Shown here in pieces: positions 9,001 to 12,875 of a stretch of 15,309 nucleotides of DNA (positions within the stretch are counted from its first letter, which is position 1; each line of letters starts with the position of its first letter). The stretch spans positions 1 through 15,309 of the forward strand of contig CANQXM010000018.1 of the NCBI GenBank assembly GCA_947627835.1, written 5' to 3'. The notes under the pieces are model-generated. The model was not told where the DNA came from. It made no database searches and saw nothing but the letters and a program-made list of their open reading frames with translations. The position numbers and the translations under genes were made by a program. This DNA is from an uncultured Bacilli bacterium. GTDB lineage: Bacteria > Bacillota_I > Bacilli_A > RF39 > UBA660.

Positions 9001-9067
9001 GTATCCAAATTCTTGGATGGGAAAACGAGCTATGCAGCAAATCATAAAGATTTGTGATGGAGGATGA
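2..9067 (+). CDS. Giant multidomain enzyme/effector-like protein (5' end outside window)
   Basis: The frame is open from the first codon at nt 2, so the gene begins upstream; 3,021 residues are visible. Counting from nt 2, the domains are: a transglutaminase-like core with Cys21, His46 and Asp61; an HELGH zinc-protease motif at 415-419 with a possible third ligand Glu628; long helical regions of unknown family (about 650-1440); an unnamed block at about 1440-1580; a pol-beta nucleotidyltransferase at about 1700-1800 (GS at 1721, Asp1734/Asp1736, Asp1795) followed by a helical domain to about 1950; helical and probably coiled-coil stretches (about 1980-2600); an ADP-ribosyltransferase core at about 2631-2740; and an HD domain at about 2810-2930. 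No membrane segment is seen in the visible part; secretion signals could lie in the missing N-terminus. It is acidic and rich in Asp, Ser and Asn. The stop overlaps the next gene by ATGA. The domain mix suggests a polymorphic toxin or host/rival-modifying effector, but that function is inferred. Confidence 0.85.
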   Translation, partial: AIALYNQNVTDDTVLNNKVVCTIWSQLYQSLLESQGIESVVQSAHHAWVEFNINDMTFMADATKGSLQDLARIKAHEATEGFMSLYDYSTLDDDGDVKFTPYDWLGQQTFTSVLADIDQSLGYISDSYNQVLSKVKDEYIQTHFDIQDGDLAGKLAKKLEVLSLEANMDQAGIVESKSYLLDYIRGSLSEEEKAIIHGTDITRTLKNGQVDVTNITSILQSDGSYKYYALHEGIGFKEISTTELDTLFARGFQLPEGKQIDGYTYHATRGVITSLLDSIFKKGQEQVATLLGTDVTSEIENHLTEEEATLQETYESVLTKLPERTQSYLRSLAERSDYYSLKTFMDVLVKGYQSNDVNVRKIVENIDVLGQVLDMNLIDSLQLYESAFRNDNLIDGGNNAVIFTEVGNGKEVFAHELGHTLWALINNQSVPEEYASVREAILAKWKNDPSEIESFLQEARNYKEQLWDQFIEDRTAYFQEHEEDIRTRIKKLVESQVTGEKCILDGEEVRLSSELREVRSVFGSDYADILNRVEEQLSSFGENADVDAIVSDLIAPLSHLYRYKYTNANFYYLCDTNPSMQIYDTVAGMIDSIFEGENPYYQTIYDNGFIRSHTKDYFSRSNLRGFDEQMADFTRIKFFDQRTTYQIVEKLMGTEYLEMMNTKLGEIATSMENGEYAYVKNAVDTLSKFHVDDLLNSQMNLDRSSNELDAKTMRSVVDKLYPYGVTYRQVSSTNNHPDFIKWLSTLDIQEDMGEQFRSHVKNLFALQDHKQYLNYFAWLCSSEDHFKLDGATIDLDLFRDPNVRKLTSNGIDILSPEISQMIFDGRSQELVNFINKVQSGGQFFEQAFIHADPSIDSELYYLVKNNLQVPSNVISKAESGSLTLFEYFIYGLDQKYSFSALTEFDQSVIEKFGVEKAKNLDFQLLSNLLNSDYADLTKLLLTIDSDTTDLNGAFYDAIKDRIPAVYYSDSMNKAYPNRSFDLDFRLLAKSSDDLEWNFNHGQVKIKDFLTNWNLLSGKDFGYYLYQYNSNFSNADMQITESQFRSFMNDYRSLAEDPSYRFYLRDDSRMYRLIYEVSHQSDTTAKNRLFKVLGELGEKAQNSQLTLDDFQTYPFLLDFFSNQNVVYYLTDDFSWLAGAYMNLEDTRLANEQRLKTIEVYQELSNTVVQKNFKNYIKRNIGHIHFPTIQSIVDVYMGLENSNAIELSNFQDEFANMILSTDQPLETLKQIEQIFLQNNLPFFAKVYSCFQTIYPDLVKESKFEFYESSLLAPQLLNGNLPKLGRNLTPLETRFAVIFNDLMRISYRSQERSLVEYVENLEIGNDLYSKAIHNELDISSLTSSQNEALTTFVSHLETLYHNTQKGKEHPVHFQDLDLVEKLKILGDEFQTTSRYDLKDRIVRSFFYLGGIESFQDLKQAISNASIDLEKRTNQVLSEMDANGGIFELHAGDFIRGIGTYEIFGSTLEKGNVSKEFLGPINGTSNSDMTPLDVDFSMITENTDIYHAIAGTPTDFDFGNLFVVMRQDNPNLNITRNQQGNVLDAKYDPSKIEMFQSDSVNHYGGRTGFAFSDIDAIIYKENRPIDSKQPYLADGSVNYEKALDPLKDDLSIIKFELAKKGFYIPVVDFSGKLLFTKEEFQSLRSQMDGLSYFGIDTYQLSDHLVTDAISDIASHITNESILETTSKRNKIVHIVEDVVHNMGYQLSTTLSQDLSSGTIDFIDTGSTGRNTNVPGDGDYDFMMRLDASIMKDSALLQKVENAIFEMIGTYPHTEAIRTSKGDLRFKDVQIDADTIVDIDISFGPKTDKVNYSSDLSLKDRLNTIQKLFPLQYESVIANIIAAKKVLKEAKVYKPEHSHASEDGLGGIGVENWILQNGGSFLDAAKNFVDAAEGKDFQEFVKTYSIWDFGENYFSARDGRYTHDNFVADNMSSSGYEKMVSALKAFLANPDETIYRAMGDFSHSFNVRNADINIERAKMDTPSSLTGESSEVSSKLQSLKQGFAEKVFGLRKDVDGYAGVVGEVEGSLVQNLFMKLNLDENPQMAVQTIDEQIATAYAQYNALLKQNPSLRQVLSVYDSLHEGATLDASVHFSEEESRILYLHHLLSELNTLKAQATEYAQIAMEHPEFLEQLEDDMMDTEELLRTTAPLRITKKLRKTAKLGDNNSSNRLYDVFLGLRNKLSMAGQKLGLQKLQQTFGHVADSVVSSLDEFSRQFSDAVLGIPSNFNQLMLGKIGEITSYLSSDVARVQFSSHEWEQYYVDANIELQEYLATHPEEAQIYHNYINHGDFSYFYDLPRIEEILLLKQNVDICAENYQRALSKEYKTKLSNFQDILSGNTYLETLLRAYEQNPSMTFANETVASQVKALYELSNDLDSLEQEIKKAEDIYHISVSDTMVYRTLKQLVLNSKIFDESVSVDDAVDTLMTAWKDVDKKHPNPLDAPNLFSTEIALLFQDPKQFILSKIPEMILRIDANDQLLESIMWYVNEKGKATQNVSFEEVYNHFYNHLTANELFTISQMLQNENNPIYRLTDLQKHAIGLYTKVAGPVLCAYLRKATTHYYGTGSYEGANIQGVRDLLNNSFDIWRNTLVKNQVSNDVIQKFDSYRSMFTDPDQFVKIMDSIFDTFPALEQNITAYRVVDGIYVNGGKIQTFDIGTRFTDDAYLSHQMVMDAFAPEAYNIVLKVELPKGTKAAYIEEFTGVSNYHQQELLLKRGYTYEITGPFYTDDQGRMVLPVRLVIDNTRLGSEMTSMGLSQLPSDSHTSYFENSMAKDMKGQTDLSSVVSYMTQTGLDNIFESSMEELRNLHVYDDIQMAEHGFEHVRDVVFYSLYLGSKHHLSNREMTILLEASKYHDAGRNGNDHGNSGASAAATYLNGKYSAKDMALIEAAISYHAVDDNMTSLGEIAKRYGVGVDDMVSLVNISMVLKDADALDRSRFIDNLDVKYLRLNETKNVVQSSYQMQEIRAENYLNSALEQNRFDAQDRKNLLYWRSKNVPNYLIYIRLLYPNSWMGKRAMQQIIKICDGG
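62..200 (+). other. Transglutaminase-like core within the giant protein
   Basis: A Cys at nt 62-64 sits at the head of a helix-like segment running into LLESQGIES, then HHAWVEF with the His at nt 137-139, then ADATKG with the Asp at nt 182-184. The order Cys, His-Ala-Trp-Val-Glu, Asp-x-Thr is the arrangement of the bacterial transglutaminase-like superfamily (papain-like fold), whose members act as peptidases or amidases or cross-link glutamine to amines. The region N-terminal to the Cys lies outside the window, so only the catalytic half can be judged. Confidence 0.7.
1244..1900 (+). other. HExxH zinc metalloprotease-type motif within the giant protein
   Basis: EVFAHELGHTLWALINN contains the zincin motif HELGH (nt 1244-1258), preceded by the hydrophobic and small residues usual for this helix. 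The next candidate ligand in a conserved-looking context is Glu at nt 1883-1885 in GFDEQMADF, downstream of a Tyr/Phe-rich stretch. An HExxH helix followed far downstream by a Glu in a helix resembles gluzincins such as the lethal-factor type. The roughly 200-residue spacing is long, so the third ligand is a guess. Confidence 0.5.
4319..4740 (+). other. Unnamed conserved-looking block before the nucleotidyltransferase domain
   Basis: The block starts with ELHAGDF (Leu-His at nt 4334-4339), passes through a segment ending KEFLG and a TPLDVD motif, then has beta-like FGNLFVVM, and ends with HYGGRTGF (nt 4673-4696) followed by SDIDAIIY. The mix of motif-like Gly, His, Arg and Asp positions looks catalytic rather than like a linker. 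The LH-x-G start and the closing strand loosely recall ADP-ribosyltransferase-like folds such as the PARP/KptA/DarT group, but I cannot assign a family. Confidence 0.3.
5090..5800 (+). other. Pol-beta-type nucleotidyltransferase plus helical substrate-binding domain
   Basis: The signature is GST (nt 5162-5170), then RNTNVPGDGDYDF with the two metal-binding Asp codons at nt 5201 and 5207, and the third Asp at nt 5384 in VDIDISF. This is the complete catalytic set of the pol-beta superfamily. Further on, GLGGIGVENWI (from about nt 5576) and NGGSF resemble the helical domain that follows the catalytic core in class I CCA-adding and OAS-like enzymes, where a similar Gly-rich turn precedes an E-x-L/I helix. 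The transferred nucleotide and the acceptor (RNA, protein or a free nucleotide) cannot be read from the sequence. Confidence 0.7.
7886..8215 (+). other. ADP-ribosyltransferase (exoenzyme-type) domain
   Basis: The three motifs of the ADP-ribosyltransferase exoenzyme family occur in order. Motif one is AYRVVDG with Arg at nt 7898. Motif two is a degenerate STS, AYLSHQ with Ser at nt 7982, after TFDIGTRF. Motif three is QQE (nt 8105-8113) in YHQQELLLKRGYTYEI, with the catalytic Glu at nt 8111. Between them, the strand around VELPKGTKAAYIEE is typical of the family. The QxE form, rather than ExE, is the pattern of C3-like transferases that do not target arginine. Members transfer ADP-ribose from NAD+ to a protein or nucleic acid; the target here is unknown. 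Confidence 0.75.
8429..8800 (+). other. C-terminal HD phosphohydrolase domain
   Basis: The metal ligands of an HD domain are present in order: His in AEHGFEHVRDV (nt 8435/8447), the His-Asp pair in KYHDAGR (nt 8543-8548), a downstream HGNSG, and Asp in VLKDADALDR (nt 8768). HD domains hydrolyse phosphate esters of nucleotides and related substrates. This is the last folded unit of the giant protein, about 200 residues after the ADP-ribosyltransferase core. The specific substrate cannot be read from the sequence. Confidence 0.75.
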
Positions 9068-9069
9068 TA

Positions 9070-9405
9070 ATGATGGATAATCCAGATTCAATGAAAAATC
9101 TTCATTATATTGATAATGAAGGAAATTCGATTGATATTTCTTATGAAGAGTATTTAAGGAAAATCAATGAAAGGGCTTCGTTTTCAGAAAGTTTGAATGT
9201 CGGTGATCGGGTGCGACTTCGGGGACAGGATTGTGTATATGAAATCCGGGCGGTTCATTATGAAATTCCTGGCGTTGGTTATTTTGATTATGCAGCAAAT
9301 TTATTAGATGCTGAAGGAAATTTAGATTTATCAAGTGGTCGAATTTATTACTTTAATCAAAAAGATATACAAGAAAAAGTAGAGAAAAATAAATTGGGAA
9401 GATAA
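9070..9405 (+). CDS. Small DUF4176-like protein (divergent copy)
   Basis: A 111-residue cytoplasmic protein with no membrane segment or signal peptide. Three ATGs lie at nt 9064, 9070 and 9073. The GGAGG at nt 9059-9063 abuts the first but sits 6 nt from the second, so 9070 is preferred. The body carries LNVGDRVRLRG, then FDYAANLLDAEGNL and YYFNQKDIQEKV. These match, in order and spacing, LPIGSVVILSG, YDYSGCMYPEGFL and LLFNHDQIEKV of the next gene, so both probably share the DUF4176-type beta fold. It is translationally coupled to the giant gene. Its function is unknown; a partner or chaperone role for the giant protein is inference. Confidence 0.75.
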   Translation: MMDNPDSMKNLHYIDNEGNSIDISYEEYLRKINERASFSESLNVGDRVRLRGQDCVYEIRAVHYEIPGVGYFDYAANLLDAEGNLDLSSGRIYYFNQKDIQEKVEKNKLGR

Positions 9406-9418
9406 AGGAAGGTGCGAT

Positions 9419-9796
9419 ATGAAAGAAGAAAGATTTTTACCAATTGGTTCAGTAGTGATTTTGTCTGGTGGAACAAAGCGAGCTATGATTACAGGATACT
9501 TATCTGTAGATAATAAGAATACAGAGAAGGTATATGATTATAGTGGATGTATGTATCCAGAAGGCTTTTTAGCTAGCAATCAAACGTTGTTATTCAATCA
9601 TGATCAAATTGAAAAGGTTTTCTTTAAAGGCTTTGAAGATGATGAAGAAACGATTTTTATGCGTCAGTTAAATGAGATTGATAAAGAGTTAAAGAAATCT
9701 TCTAAGAAAACGGAAACCAAGAAAAAAGAAACTAGTAAAAAAAGTGAAAAATTACCTGAACAAGTCGAAGTAGATACTTTGGATATTGAAGAATAA
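9419..9796 (+). CDS. DUF4176 domain protein
   Basis: A 125-residue protein. Residues 7-75 (LPIGSVVILSGGTKR, then YDYSGCMYPEGF, then FNHDQIEKVFFKGFED) fit the DUF4176 family pattern, a small domain commonly seen in loci for type VIIb secretion and LXG toxins of Firmicutes. Residues about 98-112 form a Lys/Ser/Thr-rich, probably disordered tail ending in an acidic stretch. AAGGAAGG at nt 9405-9412 lies 6 nt before the ATG. It is the last gene of the unit that starts with the giant gene, 13 nt after the upstream stop, and is followed by a terminator. A link to secretion of the giant protein is inferred from family context only; no secretion machinery lies in the window. Confidence 0.8.
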   Translation: MKEERFLPIGSVVILSGGTKRAMITGYLSVDNKNTEKVYDYSGCMYPEGFLASNQTLLFNHDQIEKVFFKGFEDDEETIFMRQLNEIDKELKKSSKKTETKKKETSKKSEKLPEQVEVDTLDIEE

Positions 9797-9805
9797 AAGT
9801 ATTTA

Positions 9806-9856
9806 AAAAGCAAGAAATGGTTTCTAAGTAAGAAAGATGTTTTTCTTGCTTTTTTT
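9806..9856 (+). terminator. Intrinsic terminator of the giant-gene operon
   Basis: A perfect 12-bp inverted repeat has its left arm at nt 9806-9817 (AAAAGCAAGAAA) and right arm at nt 9842-9853. It closes a 24-nt loop and runs directly into a T tract to nt 9856. The loop is longer than usual. It separates the accessory unit from secE. Confidence 0.7.
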
Positions 9857-9874
9857 ATTTGGTTGTGTTAGATT
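9846..9874 (+). promoter_or_regulatory. Probable extended -10 promoter for secE-nusG
   Basis: TGTTAGATT (nt 9866-9874) fits the extended -10 form TGnTAnAnT. A weak -35, TTGCTT (nt 9846-9851), lies 17 nt upstream and overlaps the right arm of the preceding terminator. The start would fall near nt 9881, giving a leader of about 48 nt. The -35 match is poor, so the call rests on the extended -10 and on position. Confidence 0.4.
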
Positions 9875-9928
9875 AATGGTATCGAACACGAAAAGGTGTT
9901 TTTATTTTGGAAAAATTGAGGTGGGCAT

Positions 9929-10138
9929 ATGGCTAAAAAAGCAAAAAAAGTAAAAGAAAAGAAAGAGAAGAAACCAGGATATTTTAAGGAAGTAAAGATG
10001 GAACTTAAAAAGGTTACTTTCCCATCTTTTAAAGAGATTATGAAGTATACTTTTGCAACGATTGTATTTTGTGGTTTTCTAGTAGGATTCTTTATTTTAC
10101 TTAATTTATTATTGTCAGTAGTAAAGGGGATGTTTTAA
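9929..10138 (+). CDS. secE: Preprotein translocase subunit SecE
   Basis: A 69-residue protein of the usual single-span Gram-positive form: a Lys-rich cytoplasmic head (residues 1-16), the amphipathic segment FKEVKMELKKVTFPSFKEI with the conserved Lys-Val-x-(W/F)-Pro element, and one C-terminal membrane helix (about 40-63). SecE stabilises SecY in the SecYEG channel. GAGGTGGG lies just upstream of the ATG. The TAA stop shares its last A with the nusG start, so the two are translationally coupled, as in most bacteria. Confidence 0.96.
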   Translation: MAKKAKKVKEKKEKKPGYFKEVKMELKKVTFPSFKEIMKYTFATIVFCGFLVGFFILLNLLLSVVKGMF

Positions 10139-10671
10139 TGGAAAAGTTATGGTATGTTGTCAATACGTATAGTGGTCATGAAGAAAGTGTTAAAGAAAAG
10201 TTAGAGATGCGTACTGAATCGATGGGTATGCAAGATTATATTTATCGTGTAATTGTACCAGAAACAACGGAAATCGAAGTTAAAGATGGCGTTAAAAAAG
10301 AAAAGAAGAAAAAGATGTTTCCTGGATATGTCTTAGTGGAAATGGTTATGAGTGATGAAGCTTGGTATGTTGTACGTAATACACCAGGAGTTACGGGATT
10401 TATTGGATCTAGTGGAAAAGGTGCAAAACCAACTCCTCTTCTTCCTCAAGAAATTGACCGAATTCTTGCCAATATGGGTATGAGCCGGATGGATATTGAA
10501 AGTGAAATGGCCGTTGGAGACAAAGTTAATATTGTTGATGGACCATTTAAGGGTATGATGGGGGTTGTTGATACTTTAGATTTAGAAAACAACCGCTTGA
10601 ATGTTTTAATTGATTTGTTCGGCCAAGAGACGCCGGTTGAAGTTGAACTTTATCAAGTAAATAAAATGTAA
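10138..10671 (+). CDS. nusG: Transcription termination/antitermination factor NusG
   Basis: A 177-residue protein of normal length. The NGN domain opens with WYVVNTYSGHEESVKEKL, and MFPGYVLVEM plus VRNTPGVTGFIG are the standard NGN strands that contact the RNA polymerase clamp. The C-terminal KOW domain (about residues 122-177) holds GDKVNIVDGPFKGMMGVV. NusG influences pausing and links RNA polymerase to ribosomes. A Lys-rich insertion (KKEKKKK, about residue 60) lies between NGN strands. The ATG overlaps the secE stop, and AAAGGGG (nt 10123-10129) sits 8 nt upstream. A strong terminator follows, so rplK is transcribed separately. Confidence 0.97.
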   Translation: MEKLWYVVNTYSGHEESVKEKLEMRTESMGMQDYIYRVIVPETTEIEVKDGVKKEKKKKMFPGYVLVEMVMSDEAWYVVRNTPGVTGFIGSSGKGAKPTPLLPQEIDRILANMGMSRMDIESEMAVGDKVNIVDGPFKGMMGVVDTLDLENNRLNVLIDLFGQETPVEVELYQVNKM

Positions 10672-10689
10672 GGCTTCTTTTTATAAATT

Positions 10690-10715
10690 CCATTTCTTAG
10701 AGAAATGGTTTTTTT
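10690..10715 (+). terminator. Intrinsic terminator after nusG
   Basis: A perfect 8-bp stem, CCATTTCT (nt 10690-10697) with AGAAATGG (nt 10701-10708), closes a 3-nt loop and is followed at once by seven T. It lies 18 nt after the nusG stop. Confidence 0.88.
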
Positions 10716-10736
10716 AATTTACTTTTGATGTAAACC

Positions 10737-10765
10737 TTGCAAAATCTATTTTTGTGTGATAATAT
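10737..10765 (+). promoter_or_regulatory. Sigma-A-type promoter for rplK-rplA
   Basis: TTGCAA (nt 10737-10742), a 17-nt spacer and TAATAT (nt 10760-10765) give a start near nt 10772. It lies just downstream of the nusG terminator and leaves a leader of about 100 nt before rplK, which holds the hairpin described separately. An overlapping GATAAT at nt 10758 would be a poorer choice because of its 15-nt spacing. Confidence 0.65.
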
Positions 10766-10790
10766 CGATAATGCTATTATATATTTTTAT

Positions 10791-10842
10791 GTAAGAGCCC
10801 TTAAGTGGAGGGGAGGAGTGCGGACTTGCCCATACCACTTAC
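10791..10842 (+). promoter_or_regulatory. rplK leader hairpin, probable ribosomal protein L1 binding site
   Basis: AAGTGG (nt 10803-10808) pairs with CCACTT (nt 10835-10840). Inside it, GGG (nt 10811-10813) pairs with CCC (nt 10829-10831), and AGT/ACT close a GCGG loop. A nested, internally looped hairpin with paired G and C runs just ahead of the rplK-rplA genes matches the place and style of the L1 autoregulatory site known from bacterial L11-L1 operons. The identity of the ligand is inferred from position. Confidence 0.5.
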
Positions 10843-10874
10843 ACGTGAAGAAATTTTAATAGGAGGTGTCTTTC

Positions 10875-11468
10875 GTGGCAAAAGAAGTCGTTAAGAGAAT
10901 TAAATTACAAATCGAAGCAGGAAAAGCTACTCCAGCTCCACCAGTTGGAACTTGTTTAGGACCTGCAGGAATCAATATTCAAGAATTTTGTCAAAAGTTC
11001 AATGATGCAACTCGCGATAAAATGGGAGATGTTGTTCCATGTGAAATTAGTGTGTATGAAGATCGTACATTCGATTTTGTATTAAAAACTCCACCTGCTG
11101 GATTCTTAATTAAAAAGGCTGCTAAAGTTCAAAAAGGTGGCAAGAAAGGTGCAAATGAAATTGTTGCAACGATTACGATTGATCAATTAAGAGAAATTGC
11201 TGCTACTAAATTACCTGATTTAAATGCTTATACTGTTGAAGAAGCAATGAAAATTATTGAAGGAACAGCAAGAAATATGGGTATTGCAGTTAAGGGATTA
11301 AATGATCAAGAGATGATGGAACAAGCACAAGAAGCACAAAGAGAAGAAGCAGAAAGAGAAAAACGTGAAGAAGAACTTGCTGAAATGGAAGCAGAAGCTA
11401 AAGAAGGAACTAGTGCTGAAGTGGAAGTTATTGGTAAGGAAGAAACTGAAGAAAATACTGAAGAGTAA
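10875..11468 (+). CDS. rplK: 50S ribosomal protein L11, with long acidic C-terminal extension
   Basis: L11 binds the GTPase-associated region of 23S rRNA. The GTG at nt 10875 is chosen because AGGAGG (nt 10861-10866) lies 8 nt upstream and because the protein then begins like family members (xAKEVVKRIKLQIEAGKATP). An in-frame GTG at nt 10866 overlaps that ribosome site. The protein has 197 residues against about 141 usually. The N-terminal domain and the rRNA-binding domain (ending in IEGTARNMGIAVKG) are intact. A roughly 57-residue Glu/Ala-rich, probably helical tail follows. The segment PPVGTCLGP departs from the usual PPVGPALGQ, placing Thr (nt 10950) at the position equal to E. coli Pro26. 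It is followed by rplA after 46 nt. Confidence 0.96.
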   Translation: MAKEVVKRIKLQIEAGKATPAPPVGTCLGPAGINIQEFCQKFNDATRDKMGDVVPCEISVYEDRTFDFVLKTPPAGFLIKKAAKVQKGGKKGANEIVATITIDQLREIAATKLPDLNAYTVEEAMKIIEGTARNMGIAVKGLNDQEMMEQAQEAQREEAEREKREEELAEMEAEAKEGTSAEVEVIGKEETEENTEE

Positions 11469-11514
11469 TGATTTTATAAATAGTCCGCTAATAAACCACA
11501 GTTAGGAGGAAATT

Positions 11515-12213
11515 ATGAGAAAGTTAAGTAAGAAATATGTGGAAGCTTCTAAAAAAGTAGAAAAGAATCAAGAATATTCTTTAGAAGAAGCAATCAAATT
11601 AGTAAAAGATACTTCAATTACGAAATTTGATGGATCTGTTGATTTTGCAATGAAACTTAATGTTGATACGAAAAAAGCGGATCAACAATTACGTGGTTCA
11701 TTTGTTCTTCCTCATGGAACTGGAAAGACAAAACGTATTTTAGTTATTGCAAAAGGGGCTGCTGCAGAAGAAGCCAAAAAAGTTGGTGCTGATTATGTCG
11801 GAGATGTTGACATGATTGACAAAATTCAAAAGGAAAATTGGTTTGATTTTGATGTCATTGTTGCAACTCCAGATATGATGCCTGCTCTTGGAAAAATTGG
11901 TAAGATTTTAGGACCTAAGGGATTAATGCCAAATCCTAAAACGAATACCGTAACTCCAACTCCTGCTAAAGCAGTACTTGATATTCAAAAAGGTATGGTT
12001 GAGTTTCGTACAGATACTTATGGAAATATTCATGGAATTATTGGAAAAGTATCTTTTAGTGAAACTGACTTAAAAGAAAATATGGAATATGTTGTTTCTA
12101 CAATTTCAAAATTAAAACCATCTACAGTAAAGGGTAAATTTATTGAATCAATTTCTTTATCTGCTACTATGGGTCCTGGTATCCGTGTAGATAAAAATTC
12201 TTTTGACATTTAG
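11515..12213 (+). CDS. rplA: 50S ribosomal protein L1
   Basis: A 232-residue protein of standard length. The family elements are clear: YSLEEAIKLVKDTSITKFDGSVD near the N-terminus, RGSFVLPHGTGKTKRILV, the domain II segment MMPALGKIGKILGPKGLMPNPK, and the closing GPGIRVD. L1 binds 23S rRNA at the L1 stalk and helps release deacylated tRNA; it usually also represses its own operon by binding the leader mRNA. TAGGAGGA lies about 5 nt before the ATG. Its last codons contain the -35 element of the rplJ promoter. Confidence 0.97.
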   Translation: MRKLSKKYVEASKKVEKNQEYSLEEAIKLVKDTSITKFDGSVDFAMKLNVDTKKADQQLRGSFVLPHGTGKTKRILVIAKGAAAEEAKKVGADYVGDVDMIDKIQKENWFDFDVIVATPDMMPALGKIGKILGPKGLMPNPKTNTVTPTPAKAVLDIQKGMVEFRTDTYGNIHGIIGKVSFSETDLKENMEYVVSTISKLKPSTVKGKFIESISLSATMGPGIRVDKNSFDI

Positions 12214-12231
12214 GAAAGTATTTCATATAAT
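12203..12231 (+). promoter_or_regulatory. Consensus sigma-A promoter for rplJ-rplL, inside the end of rplA
   Basis: TTGACA (nt 12203-12208), exactly 17 nt, then TATAAT (nt 12226-12231): a perfect sigma-A consensus. The -35 lies in the last codons of rplA (Phe-Asp-Ile, then stop). The start near nt 12238 falls immediately before the L10 leader, so the leader is produced whole from this promoter as well as by read-through from rplA. Confidence 0.85.
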
Positions 12232-12242
12232 ACATTTTAGAA

Positions 12243-12346
12243 AAGCAAAACGACCCAAAGACAGTAGGGGGATTATTCCTTAATTATCCTACCGAGGGAC
12301 ACTTAAAAGTAGATTTTTTAAGCTTGTCCAGGGGATAAGCTTTTTC
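12243..12346 (+). ncRNA. L10 (rplJ) leader RNA
   Basis: The stretch CCCAAAGACAGTAGGG (from nt 12254), the pairing GTAGG (nt 12264-12268) with CCTAC (nt 12288-12292), and the following CCGAGG are the conserved core of the Firmicutes L10 leader, which binds the L10-(L7/L12) complex for autoregulation. Downstream, CTTAAAA (nt 12302-12308) can pair with TTTTAAG (nt 12316-12322). That pairing would overlap the left arm of the attenuator hairpin and so could act as antiterminator. Confidence 0.85.
12320..12345 (+). terminator. Attenuator hairpin in the L10 leader
   Basis: AAGCTTGTCC (nt 12320-12329) pairs with GGATAAGCTT (nt 12333-12342) over 10 bp with one G-U pair and a 3-nt loop, followed by a short T tract to nt 12345. 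It lies 22 nt before the rplJ start. The T tract is short, as expected for a regulated rather than constitutive terminator. Confidence 0.72.
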
Positions 12347-12367
12347 TAATATAAGAAGGAGGAATTT

Positions 12368-12859
12368 ATGGCAAGTAGTAAAGTTCTTGAATCTAAGAAA
12401 GAAATTGTTCGTGAAATCTTGGATCAATTAAAGAAAAGCGAAAGTGTTATTTTGTTTCAATATCAAGGTTTAACTGTTTCTGAAATTAGTGATTTAAGAA
12501 AGAAATTACGGGAAGCTGGGGCTGTTGTACGTGTTTATAAAAATACTTTATTAAAACGAGCTTTAGATGAACAAAACATCAGTTTAGATGGTTTCCTTGA
12601 AGGACCAAATGCAATTTTATTTGGTGAAAATCTACTAGAACCAATTAAGGTGCTTTCTGATTTTGCAAAAGATCATGAAAAGCTTACCATTCGGGTTGGT
12701 ATCATTAGTGGAAATGTTGCAGATTTAGCAACCATTAAAGATTATGCTAGCATTCCATCTTACGAAGGACTTCTTACAATGTTATGTCGTGGTATGATGG
12801 AACATGTTAACAAGCTTGCGATTGGTTTAAATCAATACGCAGAAAATTTAGAAAAGTAG
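12368..12859 (+). CDS. rplJ: 50S ribosomal protein L10
   Basis: A 163-residue protein. The N-terminal rRNA-binding domain is typical: ILFQYQGLTVSEISDLRKKLREAGAVVRVYKNTLLKRAL, followed by GPNAILFG. The C-terminal helix (about 135-163) is where L7/L12 dimers dock. AAGGAGG at nt 12356-12362 sits 5 nt before the ATG. It follows the L10 leader and precedes rplL by 16 nt, the standard pairing that keeps L10 and L7/L12 synthesis matched. Confidence 0.97.
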   Translation: MASSKVLESKKEIVREILDQLKKSESVILFQYQGLTVSEISDLRKKLREAGAVVRVYKNTLLKRALDEQNISLDGFLEGPNAILFGENLLEPIKVLSDFAKDHEKLTIRVGIISGNVADLATIKDYASIPSYEGLLTMLCRGMMEHVNKLAIGLNQYAENLEK

Positions 12860-12875
12860 GAAAGGAAGATTATAA

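Noticed and set aside
9064..9066. ATG at 9064 as start of the first small DUF4176-like gene
   Set aside because: It abuts GGAGG with no spacing; the in-frame ATG at 9070 has a proper 6-nt gap.
9887..9907. AACAC/GTGTT hairpin with T-rich tail before secE
   Set aside because: Only 5 bp with A/T-rich pairs, and it would block secE; more likely chance in the leader.
10866..10874. GTG at 10866 as start of rplK
   Set aside because: It overlaps the AGGAGG ribosome site; GTG at 10875 has 8-nt spacing and gives the family's usual N-terminus.
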